DNA of 64,000 bases from Spirochaetota bacterium (GCA_029562645.1 JAKQUI010000004.1:248001-312000), one strand, 5' to 3'; positions 1 to 8,996 are shown, counted from the stretch's first letter. Notes: generated by a model from the sequence alone, not told the origin. Program-made: numbers and translations.

Positions 1-274
1 TGCCAGAGAGATAGGCTTTGTAGGCCAGATAGCCCGGCGCCACTCCGAAGGCGACGCAGTCGGCCAGCGAATCCAGCTCGGCGCCGAGTGGGCTTGTGAC
101 CTTGAGGGCGCGCGCGGCCTGCCCGTCGAATCCGTCCAGGAGCGCCGCGCCGAGTATCAGCGCCCCGGCAATGGTCGCCGCCGGCGCTCCGCCGTGGCTG
201 GCAATGACGATAGACATGAAACCGAGGAGGAGATTCCCCAGCGTGAGAGAGTTCGGCACCCAGGCTAGATTCAT
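1..274 (-). CDS. pssA: CDP-diacylglycerol-serine O-phosphatidyltransferase, N-terminal part (cut by window edge)
   Basis: Reading leftwards from an ATG at 274, 91 codons stay open to the edge. The product is a membrane CDP-alcohol phosphatidyltransferase that would make phosphatidylserine from CDP-diacylglycerol and serine, the precursor of phosphatidylethanolamine. The family motif is complete: Asp50-Gly51, Ala54-Arg55, Gly64, Asp68 and Asp72, within the context LLDGFDGQAAR. The pattern FGVAP just after it is typical of PssA rather than of PgsA. The N-terminus (PNSLTLGNLLLGF) is also PssA-like. An in-frame TGA upstream rules out a much longer start. A consensus-like promoter lies at 333-361. 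The C-terminal part is outside the window. Confidence 0.9.
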   Translation of the reverse strand, partial: MNLAWVPNSLTLGNLLLGFMSIVIASHGGAPAATIAGALILGAALLDGFDGQAARALKVTSPLGAELDSLADCVAFGVAPGYLAYKAYLSG

Positions 275-332
275 ACACCACCGCTTGTGCAGCTCATTGG
301 AGTGATCGGATCAGGGCATTGCGCGATTCAGC

Positions 333-361
333 ATAATGAAATCGAATCGGGGGGTTGTCAA
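333..361 (-). promoter_or_regulatory. Sigma-70-type promoter upstream of pssA
   Basis: On the minus strand TTGACA (361-356) is followed after exactly 17 bases by CATTAT (338-333). This is a near-consensus housekeeping promoter placed about 60 bases before the pssA ATG. It suggests that pssA can be transcribed separately from the HAD gene upstream. Confidence 0.6.
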
Positions 362-379
362 CGAAAAAAGAAATGCTCC

Positions 380-1057
380 TTACGCCCCGAGCGCTTTCTC
401 CAGAAACGTCCTCAGCGCGTCATGATCGGGGACGATTGCGTCGGCCTCGGAAAGATGCGTTTCGTCGAGCGTCGTCCGTATGGCGACGCAGGCGAGGCCC
501 GCGCCCCTTGCCGAGCGGATGCCCATGGGCGCGTTCTCCACGGCGATCGCCTGCGCCGCGTCCACGCCCAACCGCGCGAGGCAGGACAGGTACGGCTCCG
601 GATGCGGCTTTCCATTGCGGATGTCATCGCCGGTGACGATCGCCTGAAACGCGGTGCGCAGCGTCGGCGGCAGCAGATGCCGCACCGAGCGTCGCATCGA
701 TCCGGTCACCAGGCCGCGCGCAATGTTTCGCTTCGCCAGCATTGCGAGGATGTCCGCGACGCCGGGAAACACTCGGACGACGGCATGCTCGAAGATTCGC
801 AGCTTGGCCTCGCGTATGCGGACAAGCTCCGCCTCGTCCGGGATCGGCGCGTTTTTTTCCGACAGGATGTCGATGATTGACGTGATGCCGGGCATCCCCT
901 CCCGGCGAAAAATGTCCTCGCGCGAAAGCTCAAGCCCGCAGCATTCGCGGATCGCGCCCATCCACGCATCGGCGTGATACGGCATCGAATCGACGATCAC
1001 GCCGTCCATGTCGAACAGGACCGCGCGACACCGCTCCGGAAACGCACGGGCGGACAC
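380..1057 (-). CDS. HAD-superfamily hydrolase, beta-phosphoglucomutase/phosphatase type
   Basis: A 225-residue cytosolic haloacid-dehalogenase-family enzyme, normal length for the subfamily with a small helical cap. Motif I is VLFDMDGVIVDS, with the nucleophile Asp16 and acid/base Asp18. Motif II is VTGS, the lysine motif is NGKPHP, and motif IV is VENAPMGIRSA, so all catalytic motifs are present. The family dephosphorylates or isomerises sugar phosphates and similar small molecules; the substrate cannot be read from the sequence. The start is a GTG and no in-frame ATG fits better. It lies 27 bases after ddl and is probably cotranscribed with it. Confidence 0.88.
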   Translation of the reverse strand: MSARAFPERCRAVLFDMDGVIVDSMPYHADAWMGAIRECCGLELSREDIFRREGMPGITSIIDILSEKNAPIPDEAELVRIREAKLRIFEHAVVRVFPGVADILAMLAKRNIARGLVTGSMRRSVRHLLPPTLRTAFQAIVTGDDIRNGKPHPEPYLSCLARLGVDAAQAIAVENAPMGIRSARGAGLACVAIRTTLDETHLSEADAIVPDHDALRTFLEKALGA

Positions 1058-1084
1058 GCTATCGACCCACCGACGGCGCGCGCA

Positions 1085-2185
1085 TCAACACTCCGTTTTT
1101 AGAGCTGCGCGAACGGCGTGCCGCTCGAATGCGAGATCGATGAGCCGGTCCAAGAGCGCGGCGTACGGAAGACCGCTCGCCTCCCAGAGTTTGGGATACA
1201 TGCTGATGCTGGTAAAACCGGGAAGGGTGTTGATCTCATTCAGATAGTAGGCGCCGGTTTCGCGATCGAGAAAAAAATCGACCCGCGCGAGTCCGGCGCA
1301 ACACAGGACAGTGAAGGCGCGGCAGGCGCAGGAGCGGATCTCCTCCGCGAGCGCGGACGGGACATCGGCCGGTATCGAAAGACGCGCCCCGTCGGGATCG
1401 AGATATTTCGCCTCGTAGGAATAGAACTCGTGGTTCGGAACGATCTCGCCCAGCACGGATGCGGCAGGCTCGTCATTGCCCAGGACGGCGCACTCGATCT
1501 CACGACAGGGGACGGACCGCTCCACGAGCACCTTGGTGTCGAATTGCATCGCAAAATCGACGGCGTCACAAAGCTCCGCCTCGATCTTCGCTTTTCTCAC
1601 GCCAACCGACGATCCCGCGCAGGACGGCTTCACGAACAGCGGGAGGCCAAGCCGTCCGATAGCCTCATCGACCATCTCGCGCTTCCGTCGCTCCCAATCG
1701 CGACGGGACACCGTCACCCCGGGAGTCACCGGGATGCCCGCCTGGGCGAGCAGCCGCTTGGATACGTCCTTGTCCATCCCGATGGCGGATCCGATCACGT
1801 CCGCGCCGACATAGGGGACCATCGCCAGCTCGAGAAGCCCCTGCAGCGTGCCGTCCTCGCCGTAGGTCCCATGCATCACGGGGAACACCACATCGAGCCG
1901 CACCTCTTGGCCGGAACCGATCTCGCGTAACGTCAAACGATTGTCATCGGGATGATTCGCGGCAAGCCACGTGCCGGTCCGCTCCAAACGCATCTTGCGG
2001 CCAAACTCAGGGTCCGGGACAACCCCCGGCGCGTCCTGCACATACCAGCGACCCGCACGGTCGATGCCGATCGCCACCACCGCGTACCGGCTCGCGTCCA
2101 ACGCCGACACGACCGAGGCGGCCGAGCACAGCGATACGTCATGTTCGCCCGTCCTCCCGCCGAAAAGCACCCCGACGGTGATCAT
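1085..2185 (-). CDS. ddl: D-alanine--D-alanine ligase
   Basis: A 366-residue ATP-grasp enzyme that joins two D-alanines for the peptidoglycan stem peptide. The N-terminus (GVLFGGRTGEHDVSL) is the Ddl/VanA signature. The ATP-grasp core has FVKPSCAGSSVGV, and the C-terminal segment LNEINTLPGFTSISMYPKLW carries the metal and D-Ala binding residues. Length fits the longer Ddl class. Start ATG at 2185. It sits 46 bases after lysC and 27 before the HAD gene on the same strand, so the three are probably one operon. Confidence 0.96.
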   Translation of the reverse strand: MITVGVLFGGRTGEHDVSLCSAASVVSALDASRYAVVAIGIDRAGRWYVQDAPGVVPDPEFGRKMRLERTGTWLAANHPDDNRLTLREIGSGQEVRLDVVFPVMHGTYGEDGTLQGLLELAMVPYVGADVIGSAIGMDKDVSKRLLAQAGIPVTPGVTVSRRDWERRKREMVDEAIGRLGLPLFVKPSCAGSSVGVRKAKIEAELCDAVDFAMQFDTKVLVERSVPCREIECAVLGNDEPAASVLGEIVPNHEFYSYEAKYLDPDGARLSIPADVPSALAEEIRSCACRAFTVLCCAGLARVDFFLDRETGAYYLNEINTLPGFTSISMYPKLWEASGLPYAALLDRLIDLAFERHAVRAALKTEC

Positions 2186-2231
2186 CGCCGCCCGCGACCG
2201 AGGCCTAAAGCGTCCAACGCATGGACCGCCA

Positions 2232-3449
2232 TCACTGGTTCTCTTCGAGAAACGCCTTGTGGATGATCTTTACCGCGAGCTCCGCATATTTGCTGTCAAT
2301 GACGCAGGAGATGCCGATCTCCGAGGTCGAGATCATTTCGATATTGACATTCTCACGGGAGAGCACCTCGAACATCCTGCCGGCGACGCCGTACGAAGAC
2401 AGCATGCCCACTCCGACGGCGGACACGATGGCGATATCTTCTTTTGATTCCACCGACGTACCGCCGAGATCGCCCTTGAGGCCGCCGCACAATTCTTTTG
2501 CGCGGGCCAAATCGTCCTTTTTAACCGTAAACGATATCGACGCCTTGCCGTCATGTCCCGTGGACTGCACAATCATGTTTACATATATCTTGTTCTCCCC
2601 CAGGCATCCGAAGAGCTTTGACGCAACGCCCGGTCGGTCGACGATGTCCCGAATGGTCACCTTGGCCTCGTCGGATTTTGCGGTCACGCCGCTGATAACG
2701 AATTTTTCCATCATCTCCTCCCTGGATGTGACAATTGTGCCCTCTTCCGAGCTGAAACTCGATCGCACGTGCAGCCGCACATCGTATTTCTTCGCAAACT
2801 CAACCGAGCGCGAATGCAAAACTCCGGCGCCGAGCCGCGCGAGCTCGAGCATCTCCTCATAGCTGATCTCGCGGAGCTTCCGCGTCCGGGCGACGATCCG
2901 CGGATCGGCCGTATAGACCCCGTCCACGTCGGTGTAGATCTCGCAATCGCGGACGCCCAGCGCCGCCGCGATGGCCACCGCGGAGGTGTCTGATCCGCCG
3001 CGTCCCAGCGTGGTGATATTGTCGTCACGATCGACCCCCTGGAACCCCGCCACGATGACCACGTTGTTGCTTCTGAGCGCGTCATGGATCTTCTCCGACG
3101 AGATGCTGTGGATCTTGGCGTTGGTGAAATTCCCATCGGTCACCATCCGGATCTGCGATCCCGTGTACGATACCGCAGTCAGCCCCGCCTCGTGGAGCGC
3201 CATCGCCAGGAGCGCGATCGATATCTGCTCGCCGGTCGAGAGCAGCATGTCCATCTCGCGCTTGCTCGGTTGCGCGGTGATCTCACCGGCAAGCCGCACC
3301 AGCTCGTCGGTCGATTTCCCCATCGCCGAGACGATGACCACCACCGAATACCCGTTGTCGATGTACCCCTTGATCCGCTGCGCGACCGCCTTGATCCGTT
3401 CCGTGGTCCCGACCGAGGTGCCGCCGTATTTCTGGACGATTATTTTCAT
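2232..3449 (-). CDS. lysC: Aspartate kinase
   Basis: A 405-residue monofunctional aspartokinase catalysing ATP-dependent phosphorylation of aspartate, the entry step to lysine, threonine, methionine and diaminopimelate. The N-terminal kinase domain begins [12 protein letters not shown] and contains [11 protein letters not shown] and the [13 protein letters not shown] segment. The last roughly 140 residues hold paired ACT domains, so feedback control by lysine and/or threonine is expected. A single-chain start at ATG 3449 fits; no homoserine dehydrogenase fusion is present. Its downstream neighbour ddl is also in cell-wall synthesis, which uses DAP made through this pathway. Confidence 0.96.
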   Translation of the reverse strand: MKIIVQKYGGTSVGTTERIKAVAQRIKGYIDNGYSVVVIVSAMGKSTDELVRLAGEITAQPSKREMDMLLSTGEQISIALLAMALHEAGLTAVSYTGSQIRMVTDGNFTNAKIHSISSEKIHDALRSNNVVIVAGFQGVDRDDNITTLGRGGSDTSAVAIAAALGVRDCEIYTDVDGVYTADPRIVARTRKLREISYEEMLELARLGAGVLHSRSVEFAKKYDVRLHVRSSFSSEEGTIVTSREEMMEKFVISGVTAKSDEAKVTIRDIVDRPGVASKLFGCLGENKIYVNMIVQSTGHDGKASISFTVKKDDLARAKELCGGLKGDLGGTSVESKEDIAIVSAVGVGMLSSYGVAGRMFEVLSRENVNIEMISTSEIGISCVIDSKYAELAVKIIHKAFLEENQ

Positions 3450-3482
3450 ACGTACCTGCCAAGCGCATCGTTCATTGCGCCC

Positions 3483-3519
3483 AAAAATAAAATCAGGGCG
3501 GATTCTTGTGAACCCGCCC
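3483..3519 (-). terminator. Rho-independent terminator after the lipoprotein gene
   Basis: On the minus strand, downstream of the lipoprotein stop at 3568, GGGCGG and its complement (arms 3514-3519 and 3496-3501) pair around a TTC/GAA-extended loop. A U-rich tract complementary to 3483-3492 follows. The arrangement fits an intrinsic terminator that would separate this operon from lysC. Confidence 0.6.
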
Positions 3520-3567
3520 CGGTTGTCAATACATTATTTACCGTATCGATTTTACACGGGGATACAT

Positions 3568-4920
3568 TTATGGGGAGATAGCAACATTACCACCCCCATC
3601 GATTGTGACAACAACGAAATCACCGGCATTATCGGTAAACTCGGGCAGATCTCCCGCACCGGGGGATGTTTGGCGATGGCATATTTTCCATGAAGAATTG
3701 TACGGCACATTTTTCAGCGTAAAGGATCCATCACTGGTCCATGTCGCCACAGCAGGAAGCAAATATGCATTACGCGAATCGTTATACTCGTCCCACAACG
3801 TAGAAAACGATCCATCGCTAACGCATGCGGCAAACAGATTGTAGTTTTCCTTGTACTTCTCGTACTTCAAGTAATAATCGAGATAGCTTTCAATATCATT
3901 CGGAATCGGGACATGCGGTCCTTTCGGATTATCGCACTGTGCTGGTGGCGTGCCGGATGTTCGCAAGGTCGGCCGTACAACGGACGGCCGGTTCAATGAA
4001 GCGCACAAGCTGTCAGGCCCAACCGCAGCCACATAAGAATTGGCCACGACGGTTATCCCCGTCGTGTGCGCATTCGTGATGTCGACCGTTTTACCGCGCA
4101 CATACGACCGCGCCACGGCGATAATATTCCCGCCAATCACCGCATCGTCGGCGACCACGTCCCGCAGCCAGTCCGAAGGCCCGAAATAGCGATAGATGTA
4201 ATGATAGCCGTCACGTACGAAATCATACTCATAGCGCTTGACGAAATTTTTAAACACAAGGCGGATCTCGAGGACCGTCTCATCGTTGGCGTAATTGAAG
4301 TTCAATCCGCCAATAATCGGAATTTTCAAAGGAAAGATGCGATTGATCTCTTTCGCGTTTTGCTTGAGGCTGTCATAATACGTGTTCACCTGGAGTGGAT
4401 TGACATCCAGACCTTCGACGCTGTCCACATCGAAGATCGTGTAGAGCTTGCCATCGCTCGTCCATGTCCCGATGCCCGGCTCGCCGGGTATCAGATGATA
4501 TTGCATCGCCCCGTCGAACACCATTTTCCGCAAAAACAACCGCATCCCGGTCCACAGACGCCCGGCCTCCACGTCATCGTTCGGATGACCGATGCCCATT
4601 CCGCTAAAAAAGGGCTCCGAGTCATTGAGATCGAGCGTGTACACCTCGCGGTATTTCGAGAACGGCTCAACACCCCCTTCTTTATCGAGCAGCTGTATCT
4701 CGGCAATATCAAGCATCAGGCGCGTCGGCAGCTCGGTATTCGCGATTCCGTCATCGATCGAATTATCATCCGGGAATGCGCCCAGCCAGCTGCGTGGATC
4801 ATTCGACTCATAGGTCCCCTTGATTACAACCTTGAGTCGATTTTCGGCCAGCTCGTCGAACAGGGCCTTCTTCCCGCAGCCAAGCGCGAAAACAATCATT
4901 AACAATACGACCACTTTCAT
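3568..4920 (-). CDS. Predicted lipoprotein, unknown function
   Basis: A 450-residue protein that I do not recognise. From ATG 4920 it has a short hydrophobic leader ending in a lipobox (FALGC, Cys15), so it should be lipid-anchored and exported. An upstream in-frame extension to 4968 would spoil this signal and overlap the preceding gene, so it was not used. The mature part is rich in Asp, Asn, Tyr and aromatic residues with no metal or enzyme motif visible. Two similar segments near the C-terminus contain SDGSF, suggesting an internal repeat or a beta-rich domain. It follows the barrel-protein gene by 10 bases, so the two are probably translated from one mRNA and may act together at the outer membrane. 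Confidence 0.75.
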   Translation of the reverse strand: MKVVVLLMIVFALGCGKKALFDELAENRLKVVIKGTYESNDPRSWLGAFPDDNSIDDGIANTELPTRLMLDIAEIQLLDKEGGVEPFSKYREVYTLDLNDSEPFFSGMGIGHPNDDVEAGRLWTGMRLFLRKMVFDGAMQYHLIPGEPGIGTWTSDGKLYTIFDVDSVEGLDVNPLQVNTYYDSLKQNAKEINRIFPLKIPIIGGLNFNYANDETVLEIRLVFKNFVKRYEYDFVRDGYHYIYRYFGPSDWLRDVVADDAVIGGNIIAVARSYVRGKTVDITNAHTTGITVVANSYVAAVGPDSLCASLNRPSVVRPTLRTSGTPPAQCDNPKGPHVPIPNDIESYLDYYLKYEKYKENYNLFAACVSDGSFSTLWDEYNDSRNAYLLPAVATWTSDGSFTLKNVPYNSSWKICHRQTSPGAGDLPEFTDNAGDFVVVTIDGGGNVAISP

Positions 4921-4930
4921 GACATTCGCA

Positions 4931-5500
4931 TCAGCTCCCGAAATTGAAATACAGACTGATCCCGGCATTGACGATGTGTCCGTTGCGAACCGAGCCGGGT
5001 ATGTGATTTTCGTAAATGCACAGATACTCGATCCGAAGACCGATATTGACCCACTTTCCCGCCGGAAAGGAAACCTCTCCTCCGAGCATGAACATCGGGT
5101 CCCACTGGCTCGCCCGGTCCGGATAGATCGTCACATAGCAGCCACCCCCGCCCGCCTTCAGCTGAATCACCAGCGGGGTTTTCAGCGGAATGCGCCACAG
5201 CAGACTTCCGTACACCGGCCAGAGGATGAGCTTGTTAACGCCGCGCGATTCGAATTTTTCATAGGACGCGTCGATACCGAGTTTAAACGAATCGAGAAAC
5301 GTCAACGATCGTAAAAAGATGCCGCCCCCAAGGCTTTTGTTCACGTCATCGGCGGTCGTGTACACGGGAGTGATCGGCCCGAACCAAAACCCCGCCTGGA
5401 ATTTCGTAAACGGGTCCTTCTTCCGCCCCTGCCGGGCATGCGCCGAGAGCGATACGAGCACCATGCACATGACGCAGGCAGCTATGAAAAGTTTTCTCAT
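4931..5500 (-). CDS. Small outer-membrane beta-barrel protein, predicted
   Basis: A 189-residue protein with a classical signal peptide (MRKLFIAACVMCMVLVSLSAHA, cut after about residue 22). The body alternates short hydrophobic and aromatic strands (FQAGFWFGPITPVY, LGIDASYEKF, IEYLCIYE) and ends in ISLYFNFGS, as in small 8-strand outer-membrane barrels. The ATG at 5500 was chosen over the preceding GTG. It is the first gene of a two-gene operon with the lipoprotein downstream. The exact role is unknown. The OmpA-like or surface-barrel assignment rests on pattern only. Confidence 0.7.
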   Translation of the reverse strand: MRKLFIAACVMCMVLVSLSAHARQGRKKDPFTKFQAGFWFGPITPVYTTADDVNKSLGGGIFLRSLTFLDSFKLGIDASYEKFESRGVNKLILWPVYGSLLWRIPLKTPLVIQLKAGGGGCYVTIYPDRASQWDPMFMLGGEVSFPAGKWVNIGLRIEYLCIYENHIPGSVRNGHIVNAGISLYFNFGS

Positions 5501-5591
5501 CACCCGTTCGATTTACAAGAATCCGATATGTTACAGGAAAAAGCATCCCCAGGGAGAAGGCCGGGCAGGATGCGCCCCCTCATTATGGGAC

Positions 5592-5621
5592 TTACAGCAA
5601 TCCGCGCAACGGTTTTGTCAA
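5592..5621 (-). promoter_or_regulatory. Candidate promoter of the barrel/lipoprotein operon
   Basis: TTGACA (5621-5616, minus strand) is followed after 18 bases by CTGTAA (5597-5592). The -35 matches consensus and the -10 is poor. It lies about 90 bases before the barrel-protein start and just after truA. Confidence 0.35.
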
Positions 5622-5644
5622 ATAAAAATACCCGCACTCGCGAA

Positions 5645-6448
5645 TTATTTAAACGCAGCCTCCATCGAGGAAAGCGGCGGATCGTATATCACGCGATTGA
5701 GATACAGCCCATAGGGCGGGGCGGTGAATCCCGCGGCCATGCGGCTTGCCGAGGAGAGCACCGACCGCATGTGCTCCGGGTCGCGTCCCTCGCGATGCAA
5801 CGAAATCATCGTCCCCACGATGACGCGGATCATATTGTGAAGAAAGGCATTGCCCCTGATAACGACAATGATATAATCATCCCAACGCGCAACATCGGCA
5901 TGGGAAATCCGTCGAACGGTCGAACGCTCCGCTTCCGCTGATTTCTTTTTACAAAAGGCGGCGTAATCCATTTCGCCGGTAAGCGGCCCAAGCGCGCATC
6001 TGAGATAATCGACGTCGAGCGGCTCGCGGACCCACATGGCGCGGTAACGGGAAAACGGGCTGCGATTGGGATGATTATGGATGCAGTATATATACTCGCG
6101 CTCGACGGCGCTATAGCGCGCATGAAAATCAGCGGGTACGCGATAGGCGTTTCGTATCGAAACATCGCGCTCGGCAATACCGTTGAGCCCGATGCACAAC
6201 CGGCTGAGCGCGATACCGGGCGGCCCCTCGAAATGCGCAACCTGCTCGATCGCATGAACGCCGGAATCGGTCCTACTGGAAAAGATCAACCGAATATGCC
6301 GCTTCGTCAGAAGCTCGAGCGCCCGCTCCAGCTCTCCCTGCACCGTCCGCCCGCGCGCCTGTATCTGCGAACCCTCGAAACGCGTTCCATCGTACTGGAT
6401 CGTGAGCGCTATTCGGTCTGATCCGGCTGGCCCGCCTGCTGGTTCCAT
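5645..6448 (-). CDS. truA: tRNA pseudouridine(38-40) synthase
   Basis: A 267-residue TruA, which isomerises uridines 38-40 in the anticodon arm of tRNAs. The catalytic loop reads SSRTDSGVHA, with the nucleophilic Asp. The family usually has GRTDxGVHA, so the first residue differs but the core is intact. AFLHNMIR near the C-terminus is the second TruA signature. The ATG at 6448 overlaps the end of the DUF2225 gene by 40 bases; no later ATG precedes the conserved first strand (ALTIQYDGT). Probably translationally coupled to its upstream neighbour. Confidence 0.95.
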   Translation of the reverse strand: MEPAGGPAGSDRIALTIQYDGTRFEGSQIQARGRTVQGELERALELLTKRHIRLIFSSRTDSGVHAIEQVAHFEGPPGIALSRLCIGLNGIAERDVSIRNAYRVPADFHARYSAVEREYIYCIHNHPNRSPFSRYRAMWVREPLDVDYLRCALGPLTGEMDYAAFCKKKSAEAERSTVRRISHADVARWDDYIIVVIRGNAFLHNMIRVIVGTMISLHREGRDPEHMRSVLSSASRMAAGFTAPPYGLYLNRVIYDPPLSSMEAAFK

Positions 6449-7305
6449 TCCTCAATCATCGCATTCATCCGTTCATACAGATCGCGCGTCATGTCGATGA
6501 GGGCGCCCGGTTTCGACTTGGACGATTTCCCCACGCCAAAGAGACGGCTCAGGAAGCGCTTTGTCTTTTCAAAGCTCTCGAGCCGTTTGGCCAGATCCGG
6601 CTCCTGCGCACCGACCTTCACGGTAAGGATGGCGCACATATACAGGAGCCCCTCATAGCTCCAGTTTTTATCCGTATCCGGACCAATGTGCCCGGCGGCC
6701 TCAAGCGTCTCCCCGCCGGTTTGCGCGAGATCGATCGCTTGCATGTAGTACGCATACGACTTCTTGTAAAAAAACTGCGATATCTTCCCGTAGGGCTTTT
6801 CCGGAACCTCACGCGCGAGATCGCCGAAGAGCCACGCGGCGCGGATCGACGACATCGCGTTTTTAAACGTGGGGGCCACTTCCTTGCGCCTGAAACTGTA
6901 ACAATCGACGGCAAGCAAATATGATGCCGCGCCGAGGACCAGCGAGCGGTCCTCCCGGAAATCGATATCACCAAAAAACTTTTTTACTGAGTTGATCCGC
7001 GCTTGCGCGGTCCCCTGCATCTTCTTTTTTTCTTCGTCCGTCAGTATCCCAAAGTCTTTCGGATACGCGGTATACAGGCAGCGCGGACACACGGTCAGCA
7101 CATATGCCATTGGGTACACCTTGCCGAACTTCTCGTTTTTATCGTAGAGGCGCCGCAGTTCGTCAGTCAGCTTGCCCGCGATGAGCCGCCCGCCGCCGGT
7201 AAGCATCTCCTCCCGGAAAAATTCGAACGAGCACACCGGACACTTGGTCGGCTCCTTCTGCCGGAAGGATATTTTTTTCGCCGCCTTTTGATCGCTTTCC
7301 TTCAT
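6409..7305 (-). CDS. DUF2225 family protein, zinc-ribbon type
   Basis: A 298-residue cytosolic protein of the DUF2225 family, found in spirochaetes and Firmicutes among others and of unknown function. Two Cys pairs near the N-terminus (KCPVCSFEF and VCPRCLYTAYPKDFG) should bind a structural zinc. The rest is helical, with TPR-like spacing and frequent Tyr/Ala (YAYYMQAIDLA). Start ATG at 7305, preceded by a GAGAGGGG ribosome binding site. Its 3' end overlaps truA. Confidence 0.85.
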   Translation of the reverse strand: MKESDQKAAKKISFRQKEPTKCPVCSFEFFREEMLTGGGRLIAGKLTDELRRLYDKNEKFGKVYPMAYVLTVCPRCLYTAYPKDFGILTDEEKKKMQGTAQARINSVKKFFGDIDFREDRSLVLGAASYLLAVDCYSFRRKEVAPTFKNAMSSIRAAWLFGDLAREVPEKPYGKISQFFYKKSYAYYMQAIDLAQTGGETLEAAGHIGPDTDKNWSYEGLLYMCAILTVKVGAQEPDLAKRLESFEKTKRFLSRLFGVGKSSKSKPGALIDMTRDLYERMNAMIEEWNQQAGQPDQTE

Positions 7306-7364
7306 GACCCCTCTCAGCTATGGAATCACGCTATAAAAATGACATAATATTTCAATACTTTTTC

Positions 7365-7393
7365 TTGCCCCGCCCGATGCTTTCCAGTACACT
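7365..7393 (+). promoter_or_regulatory. Promoter of the secreted 304-residue protein gene
   Basis: TTGCCC (7365-7370) and TACACT (7388-7393) are separated by 17 bases, about 85 bases before the start at 7478. It faces away from the divergent DUF2225 gene. Confidence 0.45.
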
Positions 7394-7477
7394 TCCCCTG
7401 GAGCATAAATGAATAACTGTTCAAGATTCTTCCGTGCAATGCCGATAAAAAAGAAAACACCCATGCGAGGTATCCCC

Positions 7478-8392
7478 ATGACCCCCTTCCGGGCAACGAT
7501 AGCCGCACTACTCGCGCTGACGCTGTGCTGCGCCGCCGACACCGCATACGCCATATCGAGCGCCGCAAAATCGAATATCGACTATTACAACACCATCACG
7601 CTGTTGCGGAACCTTCGCATCATGGTGATGAATTTCGCCGACGATTCAATGAAAACGAAATACGAAAGCACCAAGAACACCTTCCAGCGGTGCGCCGAGG
7701 ACTATTACGCGCGCGAATATACGTATGTGGACAAGGACAGCAAGAAGCACCAGCTTCGCTTCACCGAGGTGAAGATCGAGCTCAGCGCCCTCTACAGCAC
7801 CATGGCCGAGTTGTACCTCAAACGGACCAAGGAGATTCTCGATTCGACCTCAAAGAATTCATTCGACATTCTCATCTCCTATGGCCGTCAAAGCGGCATG
7901 GCCAGATACTTCGGCAAGCCCTTCGACCCGCTGAAGGACATCAAGCCATACAAAGAAAAGGAATACCATTTTTTCCAGGACAAGCAAACGATCGAAAACT
8001 ATCTTCGCGAGGGCTACAAACGACTCCAAGACGCCCGCCGCATGTACAACGACCCCGATCTCAAGATCGTTATCGATAAAAAGGAGAAAAAATTCGGCGA
8101 CCTCGACTTCATCATGGGACGCTATGCGGATGTCATCGAAACCTGCCGTCAGGCCAAGCAATATGGGATCGAGATCCATCGCATTCTCAAGAAACACGAG
8201 GTCACCTCAATCATGAAGCGGCACAATCTCTCGTCTGCGTCGCTTGATCCGGTTTTCGACGATAGAATCCCCGACATTTTCAAGGTCGATGCAAACGACA
8301 ACCTCAAGCTCATTCATACCCATGAACTTGCCCGGGCGGGAAAAGCGCCAAAGGACAGCAAAAAAGAAGAACCATCGAAAGGACGACGATAA
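7478..8392 (+). CDS. Secreted protein of unknown function
   Basis: From ATG 7478, which has GAGG seven bases upstream, the gene encodes 304 residues. An in-frame ATG at 7409 lacks a site. Residues 1-25 form a signal peptide ending CCAADTAYA-ISS. The mature protein is charged and helical, rich in Lys, Tyr and Asp (repeated Y-x-R-x-x-K patterns), ends in a very basic tail (KKEEPSKGRR), and shows no known catalytic motif. It may be periplasmic. Its 3' end shares a bidirectional terminator with rplQ. I do not recognise a family. Confidence 0.75.
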   Translation: MTPFRATIAALLALTLCCAADTAYAISSAAKSNIDYYNTITLLRNLRIMVMNFADDSMKTKYESTKNTFQRCAEDYYAREYTYVDKDSKKHQLRFTEVKIELSALYSTMAELYLKRTKEILDSTSKNSFDILISYGRQSGMARYFGKPFDPLKDIKPYKEKEYHFFQDKQTIENYLREGYKRLQDARRMYNDPDLKIVIDKKEKKFGDLDFIMGRYADVIETCRQAKQYGIEIHRILKKHEVTSIMKRHNLSSASLDPVFDDRIPDIFKVDANDNLKLIHTHELARAGKAPKDSKKEEPSKGRR

Positions 8393-8394
8393 CG

Positions 8395-8423
8395 AAAAAG
8401 GGGGCCAATGGCCCCCTTTTTTT
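8395..8423. terminator. Bidirectional intrinsic terminator between the secreted-protein gene and rplQ
   Basis: GGGGGCC (8400-8406), loop AAT, GGCCCCC (8410-8416) and then seven T form a strong plus-strand terminator. The five A before the stem give a U tract on the minus strand too. It sits between converging stop codons at 8392 and 8455 and so ends both the plus-strand gene and the whole ribosomal cluster. Confidence 0.9.
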
Positions 8424-8454
8424 CGCCCTGCAAAAGCCGTGCCCTTACTGCACG

Positions 8455-8958
8455 TTACTCGTCCTTGTCCTTTCCTTTGGCTTTATCTTTGACTTTATCC
8501 TTGTCTTTTTCCTTTTTTTCCTTCTTGTCTTTTTTCCCCTTGGCATCCGCCTTGTCGACTTTCGCCTCGACAACTCGCCGCTCAACAAGCTCCACCAGGG
8601 CCATTTCGGCCGCATCGCCACGGCGGCGTCCCAGCAGATAGAGTTTCGTATACCCGCCATTGCGCTCCTTGTAGCGCGGCGCGATATCGTCGAAGAGCTT
8701 GCTCATGACTTCCCGCTTCCGAATGGTCTTGAGAACGATCCGCTTATTGTGGACCTTCTTGGCGTCCTGCTCGGGAAGGTCGACGCATCCCTTCGCTCGG
8801 GAAATCAACCGATCGGAAAACCGGATGAGCTCGCGACCCTTTTGCTTCGTGGTGACTATCCGCTCATGCGTGAACAGCGAGGTAAGCATATTCGCGAACA
8901 TCGCCTTGCGATGGGACTGAAGACGCCCCAATTGCTTCACACCTTTTAAATGTCTCAT
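8455..8958 (-). CDS. rplQ: 50S ribosomal protein L17 with long lysine-rich tail
   Basis: The first roughly 130 residues are a normal L17, a large-subunit protein near the tunnel exit (MRHLKGVKQLGR, RKAMFANMLTSLFTHERI). The total length is 167 residues, longer than the usual 115-130, because of a C-terminal tail made almost only of Lys, Asp, Glu and Gly in KDK/KEK repeats. It is the last gene of the alpha cluster, after rpoA, and ends at the terminator at 8395-8423. Confidence 0.96.
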   Translation of the reverse strand: MRHLKGVKQLGRLQSHRKAMFANMLTSLFTHERIVTTKQKGRELIRFSDRLISRAKGCVDLPEQDAKKVHNKRIVLKTIRKREVMSKLFDDIAPRYKERNGGYTKLYLLGRRRGDAAEMALVELVERRVVEAKVDKADAKGKKDKKEKKEKDKDKVKDKAKGKDKDE

Positions 8959-8996
8959 GTTCCGTTAACTCCACTCGTTCGTTCGTCCCGGGTCCG

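Noticed and set aside
3524-3529. TTGACA box upstream of lysC
   Set aside because: The box exists on the minus strand (3529-3524), but no acceptable -10 lies at 16-18 bases and the downstream part overlaps a terminator hairpin. Not listed as a promoter.
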